A stretch of DNA of 64,000 bases from Toxonevra muliebris (lineage: Eukaryota > Arthropoda > Insecta > Diptera > Pallopteridae): contig OY829331.1 in the NCBI GenBank assembly GCA_963691655.1, forward strand, positions 602,501 through 666,500, read 5' to 3'. The translations under genes and the position numbers were made by a program. The stretch's first letter is position 1; every line of letters begins with the position of its first letter. This document shows, piece by piece, positions 43,296 through 54,702 of this stretch. The notes under the pieces are model-generated. The model did no database searches. It was not told the DNA's origin and was given only the letters and a program-made list of their open reading frames with translations.

Positions 43296-44592
43296 TGGAC
43301 ATATAAATGGCACAAATAACTTAGAATATGAAGTACTCGCGAAGGTTTCAGAAGAATCACATGATATTTTGTGTAATTTAAAAATAGGTTATTGAACGTA
43401 TTATAAAGTGAAAATTAATTGAAAATGGGATCAGGAAAACATACCACAGTAGAGGAAAGACGGATAATATGGAGAATGCATGAAGAAGGGAAATTGCTAA
43501 ACTTGTACATAGTTGTCGAAAAAAAGTGTACAATGCAATTAATTCTTGCATAGAGAATCCATATGTATTGACCAAAGGCGAAATTCGGAAGCCGAGGCCT
43601 AGAAAAACAGATGTGCGTACAGATGCAGCCATAGTAAGAATATCAACATAGGATCCATTCAAGTCAAAAAAATATTTTAAGGCGATTAACTTTCGCAAAA
43701 ACGCATCAAGAAGAAACCATAAATTTTCGGAAAAACGTGTTTTGGAGTGACGAAACCAAAATTAATAGGATAGGACCAGATGGTAGATCCTTTGTTCATC
43801 GTCCCAAATGCCACCAGTACAATCCTAGGTACACCCAGAAGACGGCAAAACACGGCGTTGGAAACATTATGGTCTGGGGTGCATTTTCTTGGCATGGCGT
43901 AAGTCCGCTTATAAAAATCAATGGCGAAATGGACAAATTTCAGTATTTGGATATTTTGAAAAACTATATGGAACCATATGCCTTCGATTTCATGCCAATT
44001 AAGTGGACATTTATGAAAGATAATGACCTCAAACACTCCTCCAAACTGGTAAAGTCTTGATTTCACGCGGAGAAGATCGACGTTTTGGATTGGCCAGCCC
44101 AGAGCCCTGACTTAAATCCAATAGAGAACCTGTGGAACGAAGTCAAAGTTGAAATCGCAAAGAAGAATTATAAAAATATGGACGATCCTTGGTCTGCCAC
44201 ACAGAAAGCCTGGTATGCCATACCCAAAGCAAAATGACAAAAACTTGTGGAAAGTATGGCCCGTAGATGTGGAGCTGTCATCAGAAACAAAGGCTGCAGC
44301 ACAAAATATTAATTTTTTAAAAGTTTGTGCATACCAAAAATCAACAAATGCAATTTTAAAATGATTTTTTTCTATTTCTTCCATGTTGTGCCATTTATGT
44401 GTCCAGCTCATTTAATTGGTTCCTTTTTAATTTTGATCATTTTGGTTTTTATTAATGAATTATAACTTAAGGTTGTATTATTATTGAATATGAAAAATAA
44501 ACCTTTGGAAAAAACCACTAACAATATTTACGATAATGCAGCATATGGAAGAACAAAAAAAAAAATGTGTCATTTATATGTCCATGACTGTA
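43296..44592 (+). mobile_element. Tc1-like transposon, decayed
   Basis: Inverted termini: TGGACATATAAATGGCACA at 43296-43314 and its inverse TGTGTCATTTATATGTCCA at 44566-44584, continuing to ATGACTGTA. A TA at the right edge fits the Tc1/mariner target. The few bases outside the left terminus have decayed, so the exact 5' end is unsure. The transposase is described separately. Confidence 0.8.
43424..44361 (+). pseudogene. Tc1-like transposase (DD34E)
   Basis: The N-terminus MGSGKHTTVEERRIIWRMHE (43424-43483) is a helix-turn-helix start. Frameshifts follow at about 43500 and 43700. The catalytic part reads VFWSDETKINRIGPDG (first D), MVWGAFSWHGVSPL, MKDNDLKHSS (second D) and, after one stop (44058-44060), DWPAQSPDLNPIENLW (E). 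The D-to-E spacing counts to 34 residues, as in Tc1. The C-terminus lies near 44220-44340 in another frame. Stops and frameshifts make it inactive. Confidence 0.9.
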
Positions 44593-44605
44593 TTTCATAT
44601 TGATA

Positions 44606-44625
44606 CGAGTTGATATAAACGTGGT
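44606..44625. repeat. Terminal 20 bp of repeat D
   Basis: CGAGTTGATATAAACGTGGT, identical to the ends of the D copies at 41503 and 62317, lies between the Tc1 element and the gypsy fragment. A fourth, nearly deleted D copy is implied. Confidence 0.65.
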
Positions 44626-44631
44626 AAAATG

Positions 44632-45742
44632 GATATTATCAGATTCCAATGCACCCCGTGACGGTCAGTATGAGTGCTTGCGTATGCCACAGGGTTTAAA
44701 GAGAGCTCCTCCTTTTTTCCAAAGGTTCATAAGTAACACATTGCGTGATTTAGTAGAGGAAGGGAAATTGGTTATTTATATGGATGATATCATGAAAGCA
44801 ACTGCTGACATTAATGGACATATACAAATAATATCTGAAGTATTGAGCCGTTTTCGAAAATTCGGCCTTGAGTTAAATTTTATGAAGTGCAAATTTGCAT
44901 ACAATGAGATTGAGTACTTAAGCTATAAAGTCAACTCTTCTGGTATAACCCTTAGTGATTCTCATTTGGAAGTTGTTCGCAATTATCCACATCCAACTAA
45001 TTTGAAAGAGTTGCAACGATGTTTAGGATTTTTCTCATATTTCCGTAAATTTATACAATCATATTCTCACATTGTTTACCCTTTGACGAGGATGACTAGA
45101 CAAGATGTTAAATTTGAGTTTACTGATGAGTGTATGGAAGCCTTCCTTACCTTACGCAATAAATTGACAATGGCACCAGTGCTGGCTATTTATGACCCAA
45201 AAGCAGAAACTGAATTACACTATGATGCCAGTTCTTGTTTTGGAGCCATCATTATGCAAAAACAGAATGACAATAAATTTCACCCAGTTGCTTATTTCTC
45301 AAAGACAACTTCTGATGCTAAATTGCACAGTTATGAACTCAAAACTTTGTCAGTTGTTTAAGCTTCGAAACGATTTCATATATGGTTGGATGGCATTAAA
45401 TTCGAAATTGTAACGGATTGCAATTCATTGGTGCAAACCTTAAATAACTGCAGTGTTTCTGCCAAAATATCTCGTTGGGCAGTTTATTTTGAGAGATATG
45501 ACTATTCTATTCAGTATCATGCAGGAGAAAATATGAGCCTTGTTGAAGCACTTTGTCGAGTTGAGTTTTTGGCTGCCATAGAAGCAGATGAATCGGAGAA
45601 GATAGTTTGTGTTGTTGATGAAGCTACATTGGATTTTCAGTTACTGGTCACGCCGAGGATAAGGCGTGAATTATTATCATATCGTAATGAATTTCATGAA
45701 TCTTCAATAATCTATTATGTAGTTATATTTGTACTAGAATAA
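44632..45742 (+). pseudogene. Ty3/gypsy RT and RNase H fragment
   Basis: The frame begins inside RT with DGQYECLRMPQGLKRAPPFF, then VIYMDDIM carrying the catalytic YMDD (about 44776-44796), GLELNFMKCKFAYNEIEYL and LGFFSYFRKFIQSYS. RNase H begins at YDASSCFGAIIMQ and contains YELKTLSVV, then a stop (TAA, 45358-45360) where the family usually has Tyr. It continues with ASKRFHIWLDG, VTDCNSL and EALCRVEF to 45742. No LTR, gag or integrase is adjacent, and the left edge abuts repeat D. Confidence 0.85.
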
Positions 45743-46079
45743 GCCATTCCAATGAAATTATTGAATTCAATTACTAAATATAGCTAAAAGCTGTGGAACA
45801 TGTTTTATTATTTAAGTTTTCATAATGATCTATACTCTTATTATTGAATTATTCTGGATTTAACTGCCTAAGGGTAAGCATCAATCACAACCTTGGAATA
45901 AAATTATACCTTGGATATATTTTGAATTAAACATTAAGGTGTTTCTCATTTTCTTTACTGGTAAAATCTCTCTTTTCTCTTCTCTAGCATCACAACTGCG
46001 CAAGTTGCTTGATGCACTTAACCTTTTCTTGTTTCAATTACTCTGAATTGTAACCAACAAAAAGGGAACCAGGTCAGGT
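45743..46079. other. AT-rich stretch, nothing supported
   Basis: No feature that I can name. Confidence 0.4.
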
Positions 46080-47815
46080 TTGAAAAATTAACACTGAGCA
46101 AAAGAGAGGATGAACACATTTCGCTACAAATTTTTTGCTGACGGAAAAAACCTACATCACTTCAAATAAAATGGGGTTGTAGAAGATACACTGTTGTCTT
46201 TTACTGGAAAATGCAAATATTTTATGAAAAATACTAGACTTTTTACTAACTTATAAATACATTTTTTTCCTTTGCCACCCTTGCGCTGTTTGGCTTTTGT
46301 TTGGTTCTAAGACTGCTGTTTAAAATATTACTTAATAATTTTTATAAAGACATGGTAATTCAATGCCCAAGTAACAAAGTGGCGGAGCCTCTTTTAATAG
46401 TTCGCAAATTTTAAAGATTATTTTTCTGCGTTTTTCATATATAAATACAATATTTTTTGTATAATTTGTTCCTATTTCCACCAACATTATTTCATATTGT
46501 CATTATAATTATTTTCTATCCAATTCCATTCCAATTGTTGAATTTTCATTCACTCCAAAATACAATTAAATACTTTTTAGTTGGAAAAACAAAGTTGCAG
46601 ATAAAAGTGTTAAAAATAATATTCAGCAAAAAACTGATACTGTAGGGGCGATGTTACACGATCAATGATTTGCTGTCAAACAATGCAATTGTTGTTGCTT
46701 TGAAAAATGAACACTGAGCAAAAGAGAGGATGAACACATTTCACTTCAAATTTTTTTACTGTCGAAAAAAACCTGCATCACTTCAAATAAAATGGGGTTG
46801 CTGAAGATGCACTGTTGCATTTTATGGGAAAATACTAATATTTTAAAAAATACTAGACTTTTTACTAACTTATAAATACATTTTTTTCTTGCGTTGTTTG
46901 GTTTTTGTTTGTTTGTAAAAATTAGTGCTGTTTAAAAAATTACTTAATAATTTTTATAAAAACATGGTAATTCAAAGGCCAAGTAACAAAATGGCGGAGC
47001 CTTTTTTAATAGTTTGCAAATTTTAAAAATTATTTTTCTGCGTTTTTCATATATAAATGCAATATTTTTTGTATAATTTGTGGCTATTTCCACCAATATT
47101 ATCTCATTTTGTCATTATAATTATTTTCCATCCAATTCCATTCCAATTGTTGAATTTTCATTCACTCCAAAATACAATTAAATACTTTTTAGTTGGAAAA
47201 ACATAGCTGCAGATAAAAGTATTAAAAAAAAACATTCACCAAAAAAACTGATAGTGTAACAGGGCATCAAACAAAACGATGAAAAGAGAGTAAAAATAGA
47301 AAACATTGACAGCAAAACATTGACCGTGTAACATCAGCCTAACAGATCATCAAACAAAACGATGAAAAGGGAGTAAAAACCGAAAACATTGACAGCAAAA
47401 CATTGACCGTGTAAAAGGCCAAAGGGAATAACATAGGTACGAAAAAGAGAGCACTAGGAACACGTATACAAGAACATAAAGCAGATGCAAAAAATAAGAG
47501 ACTGACAACTGCACTTGCAAAACATATTTTTGATAACGGACACATAGCTAATTTTGATAAGGGCGATGTTACAATATCAATGTTTTGCTGTCAAACAATG
47601 AAATTGTTGTTGCTTTGAACAATGAACACTGAGCAAAAGAGAGGATGAACACATTTCACTTCAAATTTTTTTACTGACGAAAAAAAACCTACATCACTTC
47701 AAATAAAATGGGGCTGCCGAAGATACACTATTTTATTTTACTGGAAAATACTAATATTTTATGGAAAATATTACACTTTTTACTAACTTATAAATACATT
47801 TTTTTCTCTTTGCCA
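46080..47815. repeat. Three direct repeats with MITE-like ends
   Basis: Blocks starting near 46087, 46703 and 47622 share AACACTGAGCAAAAGAGAGG and CCTACATCACTTCAAATAAA. The first two run about 550 bp to ACTGATA; the third is cut at 47813. Ahead of the second and third blocks stand GGGGCGATGTTACACGATCA (46646) and AGGGCGATGTTACAATATCA (47560). The inverse, TTGACCGTGTAACATCAGCC, ends at 47339, so 46646-47340 looks like a 695-bp TIR element. A second partial right end lies at 47340-47414 as a direct duplication. Confidence 0.6.
47427..47563 (+). pseudogene. Penelope-like GIY-YIG endonuclease fragment
   Basis: In one open frame the sequence reads NIGTKKRALGTRIQEHKADA then KNKRLTTALAKHIFDNGHIA. 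The R-x3-EH and TALAxHxxxxGH blocks are those of the GIY-YIG endonuclease at the C-terminus of Penelope-like retroelements. The GIY-YIG motif itself and the RT are absent. The fragment is only about 45 codons, sandwiched between MITE-like ends at 47414 and 47560. Confidence 0.65.
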
Positions 47816-49398
47816 CACCCAGAAAAATACCCATTTCTAAAACAAAGAAAAAGAAAAAGAATCGACGAAAATTTCTCTCGTTTATATAAATTTTCCTCAA
47901 AATGGAGAAAAATGTGTTCCTTTCATGCAACCATGGTGTTTAATTTGATGTAAGTTATTTCTTCATTTTTGGAAATTTAGTGCGGTGCTGCCCACCAATT
48001 GCAATAAAATCCCAAATTTCAATGAAATTGTTAAAACTAAAGTTAAAGGAAAGTAAGATAAAAAAGTAAGTAAAATACCAGAAAATAGGGATGTGGTAAA
48101 TGGGCATCTTCATATATCATTTTTTTCTAAAGTTTATACCTTACGACGCGTCGCTGCATAAAATTTTAACTCAATAGCTTTTACGAATTACTTTACTATT
48201 GTTAACACAAATGTGTATAGAACAATGGAAGTTTCCATAAATCTGTTTCATCCAAAATTTAGTCGCATCAGTATATACAAATTCAAGCACCATTTGGCTA
48301 CGGAACAAAAGTATCAAAATACCATAAAGGAACAAATTACGTTTTTAGAATAAAATAAGGTGGCATCATTGAACTTACATATTGTTTTTGCATAGAAAAT
48401 GTAAGAAAGAGACGAATATACCAAAAATGTTCTCCATACAAAATTTTGGTATACACAAAAAACTAGCTTTACTCTTTTGGCCTTAGCAGACAATCGCGTT
48501 CGCTTTGTTTCTTTTGAATTTTTTAGTCGACGTCTCTATTTCAAGCGAAGCGATTGTGTTTGTGGCTGTTGATATAATTTGTGAAAAAAAAAATATATAT
48601 ATTGTGAAAAATAAAATATATTGAAAAGATATAAATTTCAATAAACTTCAATTTATAATTTTTTGATGGCTATAAGGATCTTTTGATCATTTAAAGGCGA
48701 CGACGCCTGTAGTGCTTGTAAAATACTTATGAATGTAAACCTTAATACTTATTAAAAATAAAATAATAAATGAATACAAGTAAAAAAAAATATGATTTCT
48801 ATGCCTTTTAATTAAAACAACATTGTAGAAAATATTCCATAAATTATAGAAAACTTCCTTCTTTCAAAGAAAATTTTCTCTAAAATAAAGAAAAAATATT
48901 TCTTCAATTCAAAGAAATTTTGTATATCTAAATTAGGAAACCGTTTCTATGCCGCACAAATCATTCCCATTTTTCCTTAATTTGATAGCCGTTTTTCTTC
49001 AAACGAGGTAAGTATTTCTCTGGGTGTAGTGTTTGTAAAAATACGTATGAATGTAAACCTTAATTCTTATTAAAAATAAAATAATAAATGAATACAAGTA
49101 AAAAAAAATGATTTCTATGCCTTTTAATTAAAAGAACATTGTAGAAAATATTCCATAAATTGAGGATTTCTTTTCCAAAAAGTAAATTGACTTTAATCTA
49201 TGGAAAATTATTCCTCAAACTGAGGAAAATTTTATATAAATTATAGACAATTTCTCATATTTAAAAAATATTTCCTCAACTCAAAGAAATTTTATATATC
49301 CAAATGAGGAAACCGTTTCTATGGCGCCAAATCATTCCCATTTTTCCTCAATTTTATAGCCGTTTTTCTTCGAACCAATTAAGTATTTCTCTGGGTAT
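47814..49398. mobile_element. TIR element with duplicated right end
   Basis: Left end ACACCCAGAAAAATAC (47814-47829) is mirrored by GTATTTCTCTGGGTGT ending near 49025, and again by GTATTTCTCTGGGTAT near 49382-49397. The right 310-370 bp occur twice in tandem (about 48713-49027 and 49030-49398), sharing GTAAACCTTAAT and ATTTCTATGCCTTTTAATTA. No protein is encoded. The superfamily is unknown. Confidence 0.55.
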
Positions 49399-49494
49399 GC
49401 TATGTATTGCCCATTTTCAATAAACTAGATTATTTTTCAATTAAATTAAACAAAAAAATTTTGAATTTTTAGTGATAACATCAGAGTAAGCGTA

Positions 49495-50545
49495 GATTGA
49501 ATAAAATGGAATATATTGCTCTTTGATATTTCTTTCAAACGATTTGCGAAAATTAATCATTAAATATCACAAAGCTGGTGATTCTCTGAAACAAATCAGA
49601 GATAAGCTGGATATTTCGTGGTATAGTGTTAGCAGTATCATTCAATTACATAAAGAAACTAAATCGGTTGCGAAAACCCCCAACGAGCCCTCGATCGACC
49701 ATCAGTTCTGCCGATATCACTTCGCTTAAACTGCTTGTCACAAATAATTGTAGAATGCACTTGGATGAAATCACTTCATGAAAAATTGAATTTGGTTTTT
49801 ATAAGGTAAGGTTCTTAATCAACTCTTTACATACAACGAGTTCAGAAATTTGTCTATGAAATTTTTAGGCCAAGCAAAAACCATTATTGACAAAAAAGAA
49901 TATAAAAAATCGATTTGCGTTGGCCAAAACACATAAAAATTGGACTCAAAGGCAATTGAACTCAGTAATCTGGAGTGACGAGTCTTCTTTCGAGGTTTGT
50001 ATGGGAAATGGACGAGGCAAAGTGCTCCGTAGAAAGAGCGAAGCGTTTCACAATGTCTGCATCAAAAAAAAGTGAAGAAAGCACCGACTTCAATGGTTTG
50101 GGAGTGCTTGTCAGGGAAAGGTGTTGGTAGCCTGACGTTTGTAGATGGGATTGTGAACAGTGACAAATACATAAACATCTTACAAAATCATTTGATTTCG
50201 TCAATTGAGAAATTGCAGACGAATGATGGCGAATATGTGTTTCAACAAGACGGTGCACCGTGTCATAAATCGAGAAAAACGATGGGTAGGATTAATGAAA
50301 ACAACATTGCTTTGCTAGATTGGCCTGCCAGCAGTCCAGATCAATCGCCTATTGAATCTCTATGGCATTTGATGAAAGTTAAATTACGTGAGAACCCAGC
50401 CAGAACCAAAGGCAGTCTCCGTACACGACTTTAAGAGATTTGGGACTCAATTACACCATCTGAATGTTCAGATCTAGTCAAAAAAAATGCAAAGACGTGT
50501 TAACGATCTCATTTCAAGTAAAGGCAGTACCACTAAGAAGTAAAA
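49495..50545 (+). pseudogene. Second Tc1-like transposase (DD34E)
   Basis: The N-terminus (49523-49729) reads RKLIIKYHKAGDSLKQIRDK and SWYSVSSIIQLHKE, a helix-turn-helix domain. After a frame change and a gap, the catalytic domain lies in two frames joined near 50073: WTQRQLNSVIWSDESSFEV (first D), then MVWECLSGKGVGSL, YVFQQDGAPCHKSRKT (second D) and DWPASSPDQSPIESLWHLMK (E). The spacing between second D and E counts to 34. The C-terminal frame stops at 50434. I could not identify terminal inverted repeats. Inactive. Confidence 0.85.
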
Positions 50546-50758
50546 TTTATTCTTTTAAGCCTCAGCTATTACATTCGAAAAAATGTGGAAACGATAGTTT
50601 GGTCAACTAATTTAGCACAAAACAAATCAAATGGCTAAAAATTCAAATTGTTGTGTTTAATTTAATTGAAAAATAATGCAATTTAATAAAAATCAGCAAA
50701 ACATAGCAATAACATGCTGTTTTAATTGGGTTTTCATGACTTGTCTGCAATTTTTTGT

Positions 50759-51765
50759 GGCCCTTATTATGAGCTGCTTTCGACGTTCGATGTTCGCTGG
50801 TTATCGAAGATCGAATGTAAAATTCGTATTATGAGCAGTGCAACCCTGCCAAAATTTTCGTTACGCATCGAATTTTCTGTCGAACGCAAATTTTGCTTTC
50901 GATACGATTCACGCCGAGTAATAATTGTTAAAAATTTAAGTATCTTGCTATTTCTCTTTGCTTTTTGATGACTAAAAACTAATTTTAAACAGTTTTTGTA
51001 AATTTTTTGCAGATTTAAAGTGGTAAGCAACACATTGCAGTTATAGAAACTTGTGTCGATGTTGGAAAGCAAATCCTCTGATTGCCAAGGGTATTTCTCC
51101 AAAAGTTCTGACAAAGAAGAAAGAACTAAATGGTTTAGGACCTACCAATAATTCCCGGCATTCCGCTTTTATTAGCAAAATATACTTTTGCTGTATAATT
51201 GAATTTTATTCATCTTTGGCAAATACAATTTTCCAGGACATCTAAAGCCACTGATAGTACCACAGACACCGTGGGCTGTGAAAGTCCAAGCGTATTCTCT
51301 TTCCCAATGCTTAGTTGAAGTGATCTTTAAGCACAAAATCACAGAGCTGCTGCCAATTTTAATATTTTTGGAATTGATCTTGCTCATGTGCATTGCTTGA
51401 TCAGTTCATCTATAGTAGTGATCAAGTCCACAAACGCCTCCTTGGTCAGTCGAAAGTTCTGTAAAAATCTGTACAGTTCCATCAAGCTCTCATCCTCTTC
51501 CGATGAATCGTTGAACCATTATTTTGTTGTAGTCATAACTATTTGGTCCCTTTTTTTTCTACTTCATTTTTAAACAAATCGTATTTATTTTTCAAAATGA
51601 CAATCAGCTGATAGAAACATACTACCGTGAACAACCCAAAATGAGCGAAATTCACAATAACTCTATTTTCTGTCGAAAGCACAATATCATAATACCAAAC
51701 TCAAATTCGTTCGATCAGAGCATTCGACTACAGTCGAAGATCGAACGCAGTTCATAATAAGGGCC
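50759..51765 (-). mobile_element. PIF/Harbinger-type transposon remnant
   Basis: Termini GGCCCTTATTATGA and TCATAATAAGGGCC (50759 and 51765) are perfect for 14 bp and continue imperfectly. The flanks are TGT on both sides (50756-50758 and 51766-51768), a 3-bp duplication as for PIF/Harbinger, although TWA is the usual target. The minus strand encodes transposase remnants. At 1007 bp it is shorter than intact members because of internal deletion. Confidence 0.75.
51090..51560 (-). pseudogene. Harbinger transposase remnant
   Basis: On the minus strand, across several frames and stops, the text reads MELYRFLQNFRLTKEAFVDL, then LSIGKENTLGLSQPTVSVVL and YFANKSGMPGIIG. These match the start of Harbinger nucleases (F..E...L, VGxxxGISQSTVSR helix-turn-helix-like block, FY.k.GiPGVIGaIDcTHI). 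The catalytic ID after VIG is lost, since GIIG is followed by RS, and no DDE core is found downstream. The frame at 50767-51114 on the same strand may be a further decayed part. Confidence 0.65.
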
Positions 51766-51776
51766 TGTGTGAACTT

Positions 51777-51984
51777 TGTTGGAATAGGGTAGTATATATA
51801 TGTGGCGTACCATCATTTTAATTGTTATAAATTCAACATACGCTTTCCAACACCGAAATTTATGTTATATTATTTTTAAGCTTTACAACACTGAACTTTA
51901 TATTTTTTGATCTTCGGTCATTCCGTTTTTGTAATTTGTAACGGAGCAACGTCTCCGCTTAGTTTGATACTAAATAAACTAAAT
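51777..51984 (+). repeat. 5' LTR of the CsRn1-like element
   Basis: Starts at TGTTGGAATAGGG, directly after the Harbinger remnant and 9 bases, and ends ACTAAATAAACTAAAT just before the TGGTGACC primer site. The start is a choice: only the last 41 bases are confirmed by the 3' remnant. Confidence 0.6.
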
Positions 51985-52021
51985 TGGTGACCCCGCACGT
52001 TTCTGAAAATACGCGCACATC

Positions 52022-52828
52022 ATGCCTCTCGACAGCAGCGCTACAATTACAGCCGGCAGTAGTTCCAGTTTTTTCGATGACCGCAGTGGATCACCGAAAA
52101 TCCCACTGCCCGTGATGAGCGACGAAAACATCGAGGCGAATTTTTATGCCTTGGAGTTCTGGTTTGAGGCTTCGTTGGTAAGAACCGATTCTAGAAAGTT
52201 TCATATTGTACTTGCAAGTCATCCGCCAAACAAGCTTCTCGAACTAAAACCAGTTATCGAGGCGGCGCCTGTCTACGACAAATTTGCGTATCTGAAGCTG
52301 AAGCTGACCGAGCATTTTACCGACAGCCAACAACGCCGTTTGCAGAGAGTTCTCAAGGATATGCCTCTTGGTGATCGGAAGCCTAGTGAGCTATTCAACG
52401 AGATGAAACGCGTGTCTGGCACTACGCTTAACGACAGCTTGCTTCACGACTTATGGGTAACTCGGCTTCCACCGTATGTCCAAGCTGCTATAATTGCAAC
52501 TAATGTGCCCCTCACGGAGAAGGTGACAATCGCTGACTCTATAGCAGAATCCATAGGTTGGCATAATAGTGCTAATGTTGACCTTGTCTCATCGCGTAAC
52601 GAAATAAGTAACCTCAAAAGTGAAATCGCTGAATTAATACGCAGTGTGCAAAGGCATTTGAAGGTTAAAGAACGACGCTCTCGTTCGAAATCATCTTCGC
52701 GATCGCAAACGGTACATCAGAACGGTACTTCAAATAACAATTTTTGTTGGTACCATAAAACATTCGGCGACAAAGCTACAAAATGTCGCAAACCATGCAC
52801 ATTTTTGCAAACAGTTACTTCGCAATAA
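52022..52828 (+). pseudogene. gag of the CsRn1-like element
   Basis: 268 codons, uninterrupted, start ATG at 52022 about 26 bases after the primer site. It is capsid-like: EANFYALEFWFEASLVRTDS, FAYLKLKLTEHFTDSQQRRL, LGDRKPSELFNEMKR and LLHDLWVTRLP. A basic KERRSRSKSSSRS stretch precedes the finger CWYHKTFGDKATKCRKPC (CHCC type) that marks this clade's gag. Stop TAA at 52826-52828. The frame is the same as pol after the stop, so the ORF would be gag-pol by stop readthrough, or the stop is a mutation. Confidence 0.85.
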
Positions 52829-53640
52829 GATCGCTCGGCTGTGACGATTTCAGGCGTAGGCGAGCAACCTGATTTCGTCAAAAATTATCGGCTCCGCATT
52901 TTTGATACTTCATCGAAACTCGATTTTCTTATAGATACCGGTGCCGACGTATCGGTTATACCCCCAAATGCGGAAACAGCACGAGCAAATACTAGCGAAA
53001 CCAAATTGTTTGCTGCCAACGGTTCGCCTATTAAAATATATGGCGAAAGACTTTTAAAACTAAACTTAAATCTACGACGCGAATTCGTTTGGAATTTTTT
53101 GATAGCCGACGTATCTCACACCATCATTGGCGCTGATTTTTTGAGCCATTTTGACATTTTAGTGGACCTCAAACGAAAAACCTTACGCGATAATACAACA
53201 GAATTGCGAACTGTTTGTAAAACTGATAATATAAGCACTGCTAGTGTGAAAACAATTAATGCTGATTGTAAGTTTCAAGACATTTTGCGCGAATTTATCG
53301 ATATTACGCGCGCAACTCCCATCGGTTCGTCTACAAAGTGCACAATTGTTCACCAGATCATTACAAACGGCCAGCCGGTTTTCGCACGCCCACGCAGGCT
53401 TTCACCAGAGAAGTTATCAGCTGCGCGTTCTGAATTCGAGTCGCTTCTCAAGCTTGGGATCTGCCGCCCATCGAGTAGCAACTGGGCCAGCCCGTTACAT
53501 ATGGTGCGCAAGTCAGACGGATCTTGGAGGCCTTGCGGAGACTACCGCGCCTTAAATGCGCAGACCGTTCCTGACCGTTACCCACTACCATTCCTGCAGG
53601 ATTTCTCAAACGTTCTGGCAGGTATTCTGCTTTCTCGAAA
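52829..53640 (+). pseudogene. Protease and RT N-terminal part
   Basis: In the gag frame, straight after the stop: [14 protein letters not shown] (52925-52966) is the aspartic protease site, and [18 protein letters not shown] follows. RT begins [60 protein letters not shown]. Near 53620-53630 a frameshift occurs just before FSKIDL; the rest of RT continues in the frame starting at 53647. Confidence 0.85.
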
Positions 53641-54702
53641 ATCGACTTGCAGAAAGCCTTCCATCAGGTGCCACTCCACCCTGCTGACGTTTGCAAAACT
53701 GCGATAACTACGCCTTTTGGTCTTTACGAGCTTACGCAGATGACCTTCGGCCTGCGAAATGAAGCTCAGACATTTCAACGTCTCATCAATGAAGTCTTCC
53801 GTGGTCTAAATTTCGTCTTTACATATTTGGACGACGTTTGTGTGGCATCAAAGTCTTTTGAGGAACATCGGAGCCACCTACGACAGGTTTTTGAGCGTCT
53901 AAGAAAACATAACCTCACTATCAACGTAGCGAAATCAGAGTTTGGAGTTATGCAGCTGGAATTTCTTGGGCACTCTATAACGAAAGAAGGCATTCGACCT
54001 CTGGCTAGTCGTGTAGACGCACTTATAAAATTCAAACGACCGACTGTGGCAAAGGAGTTGAAACGCTTTCTAGCAATGTTGAACTTTTATCGCCGATTCT
54101 TGCCACATGCACTTGAAACGCAAGGGCCACTCTTCGCCATGATAACAGCTAATAAACGTAATGATCAGACGCCATTAGTATGGTCCAAAGAGACGGAACA
54201 CTTCTTCGAAGCCTGCAAGCAAGAGCTAGCAAACTCTGTTATGCTTGCGCATCCTCTCCCGAACGCGGAACTATCACTCTGGGTTGACGCCTCAAATTTT
54301 GCCGCTGGTGCTGTTCTTAATTAAGTGGTTGATGGCTGCATACAACCCCTTGGGTTTTTCTCACATAAATTTTCAAAATCAGAGACGCGTTACAGCACAT
54401 ACGATCGGGAGTTGACAGCTTTGTATCTCGCACTACGCCATTTCAGGTTCATGGTTGAAGGAAGAAATTGCCACGTGTACACCGACCATAAACCATTAAT
54501 TTACGCTTTCACTCAACGACTCGATAAAGCGTCTGGCCGCCAAGCGAGACAACTCGATTTTATAACTCAAATAACTACGGACATCCGTCACGTGCAAGGC
54601 GAGGATAATGTAGCAGCTGACTTGATGTCACGCATTCAGTCAATCGACCGTACACCTATTGACTACGACAAGTTAGCTGAAGACCAAGAAAATGACTAAG
54701 AG
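53641..54702 (+). pseudogene. RT C-terminal part and RNase H
   Basis: [54 protein letters not shown] (catalytic YLDD at 53824-53835), [16 protein letters not shown] and [15 protein letters not shown]. RNase [15 protein letters not shown], then a stop (TAA, 54322-54324) where Gln is usual, then HKFSKSETRYSTYDRELTAL, HVYTDHKPL and QGEDNVAADLMSR, with the expected Asp and Glu residues. The last frame ends at 54699. Confidence 0.85.

Noticed and set aside
43378..44066. Two minus-strand frames of 106 and 126 codons
   Set aside because: Antisense of the Tc1-like transposase.
46080..47815. CRISPR-like array
   Set aside because: The repeats are hundreds of bases long and are transposon copies; the genome is eukaryotic.
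48490..48560. Hairpin ACAATCGCGTTCGCTT / AAGCGAAGCGATTGTG
   Set aside because: Short and imperfect, no second copy in the window.
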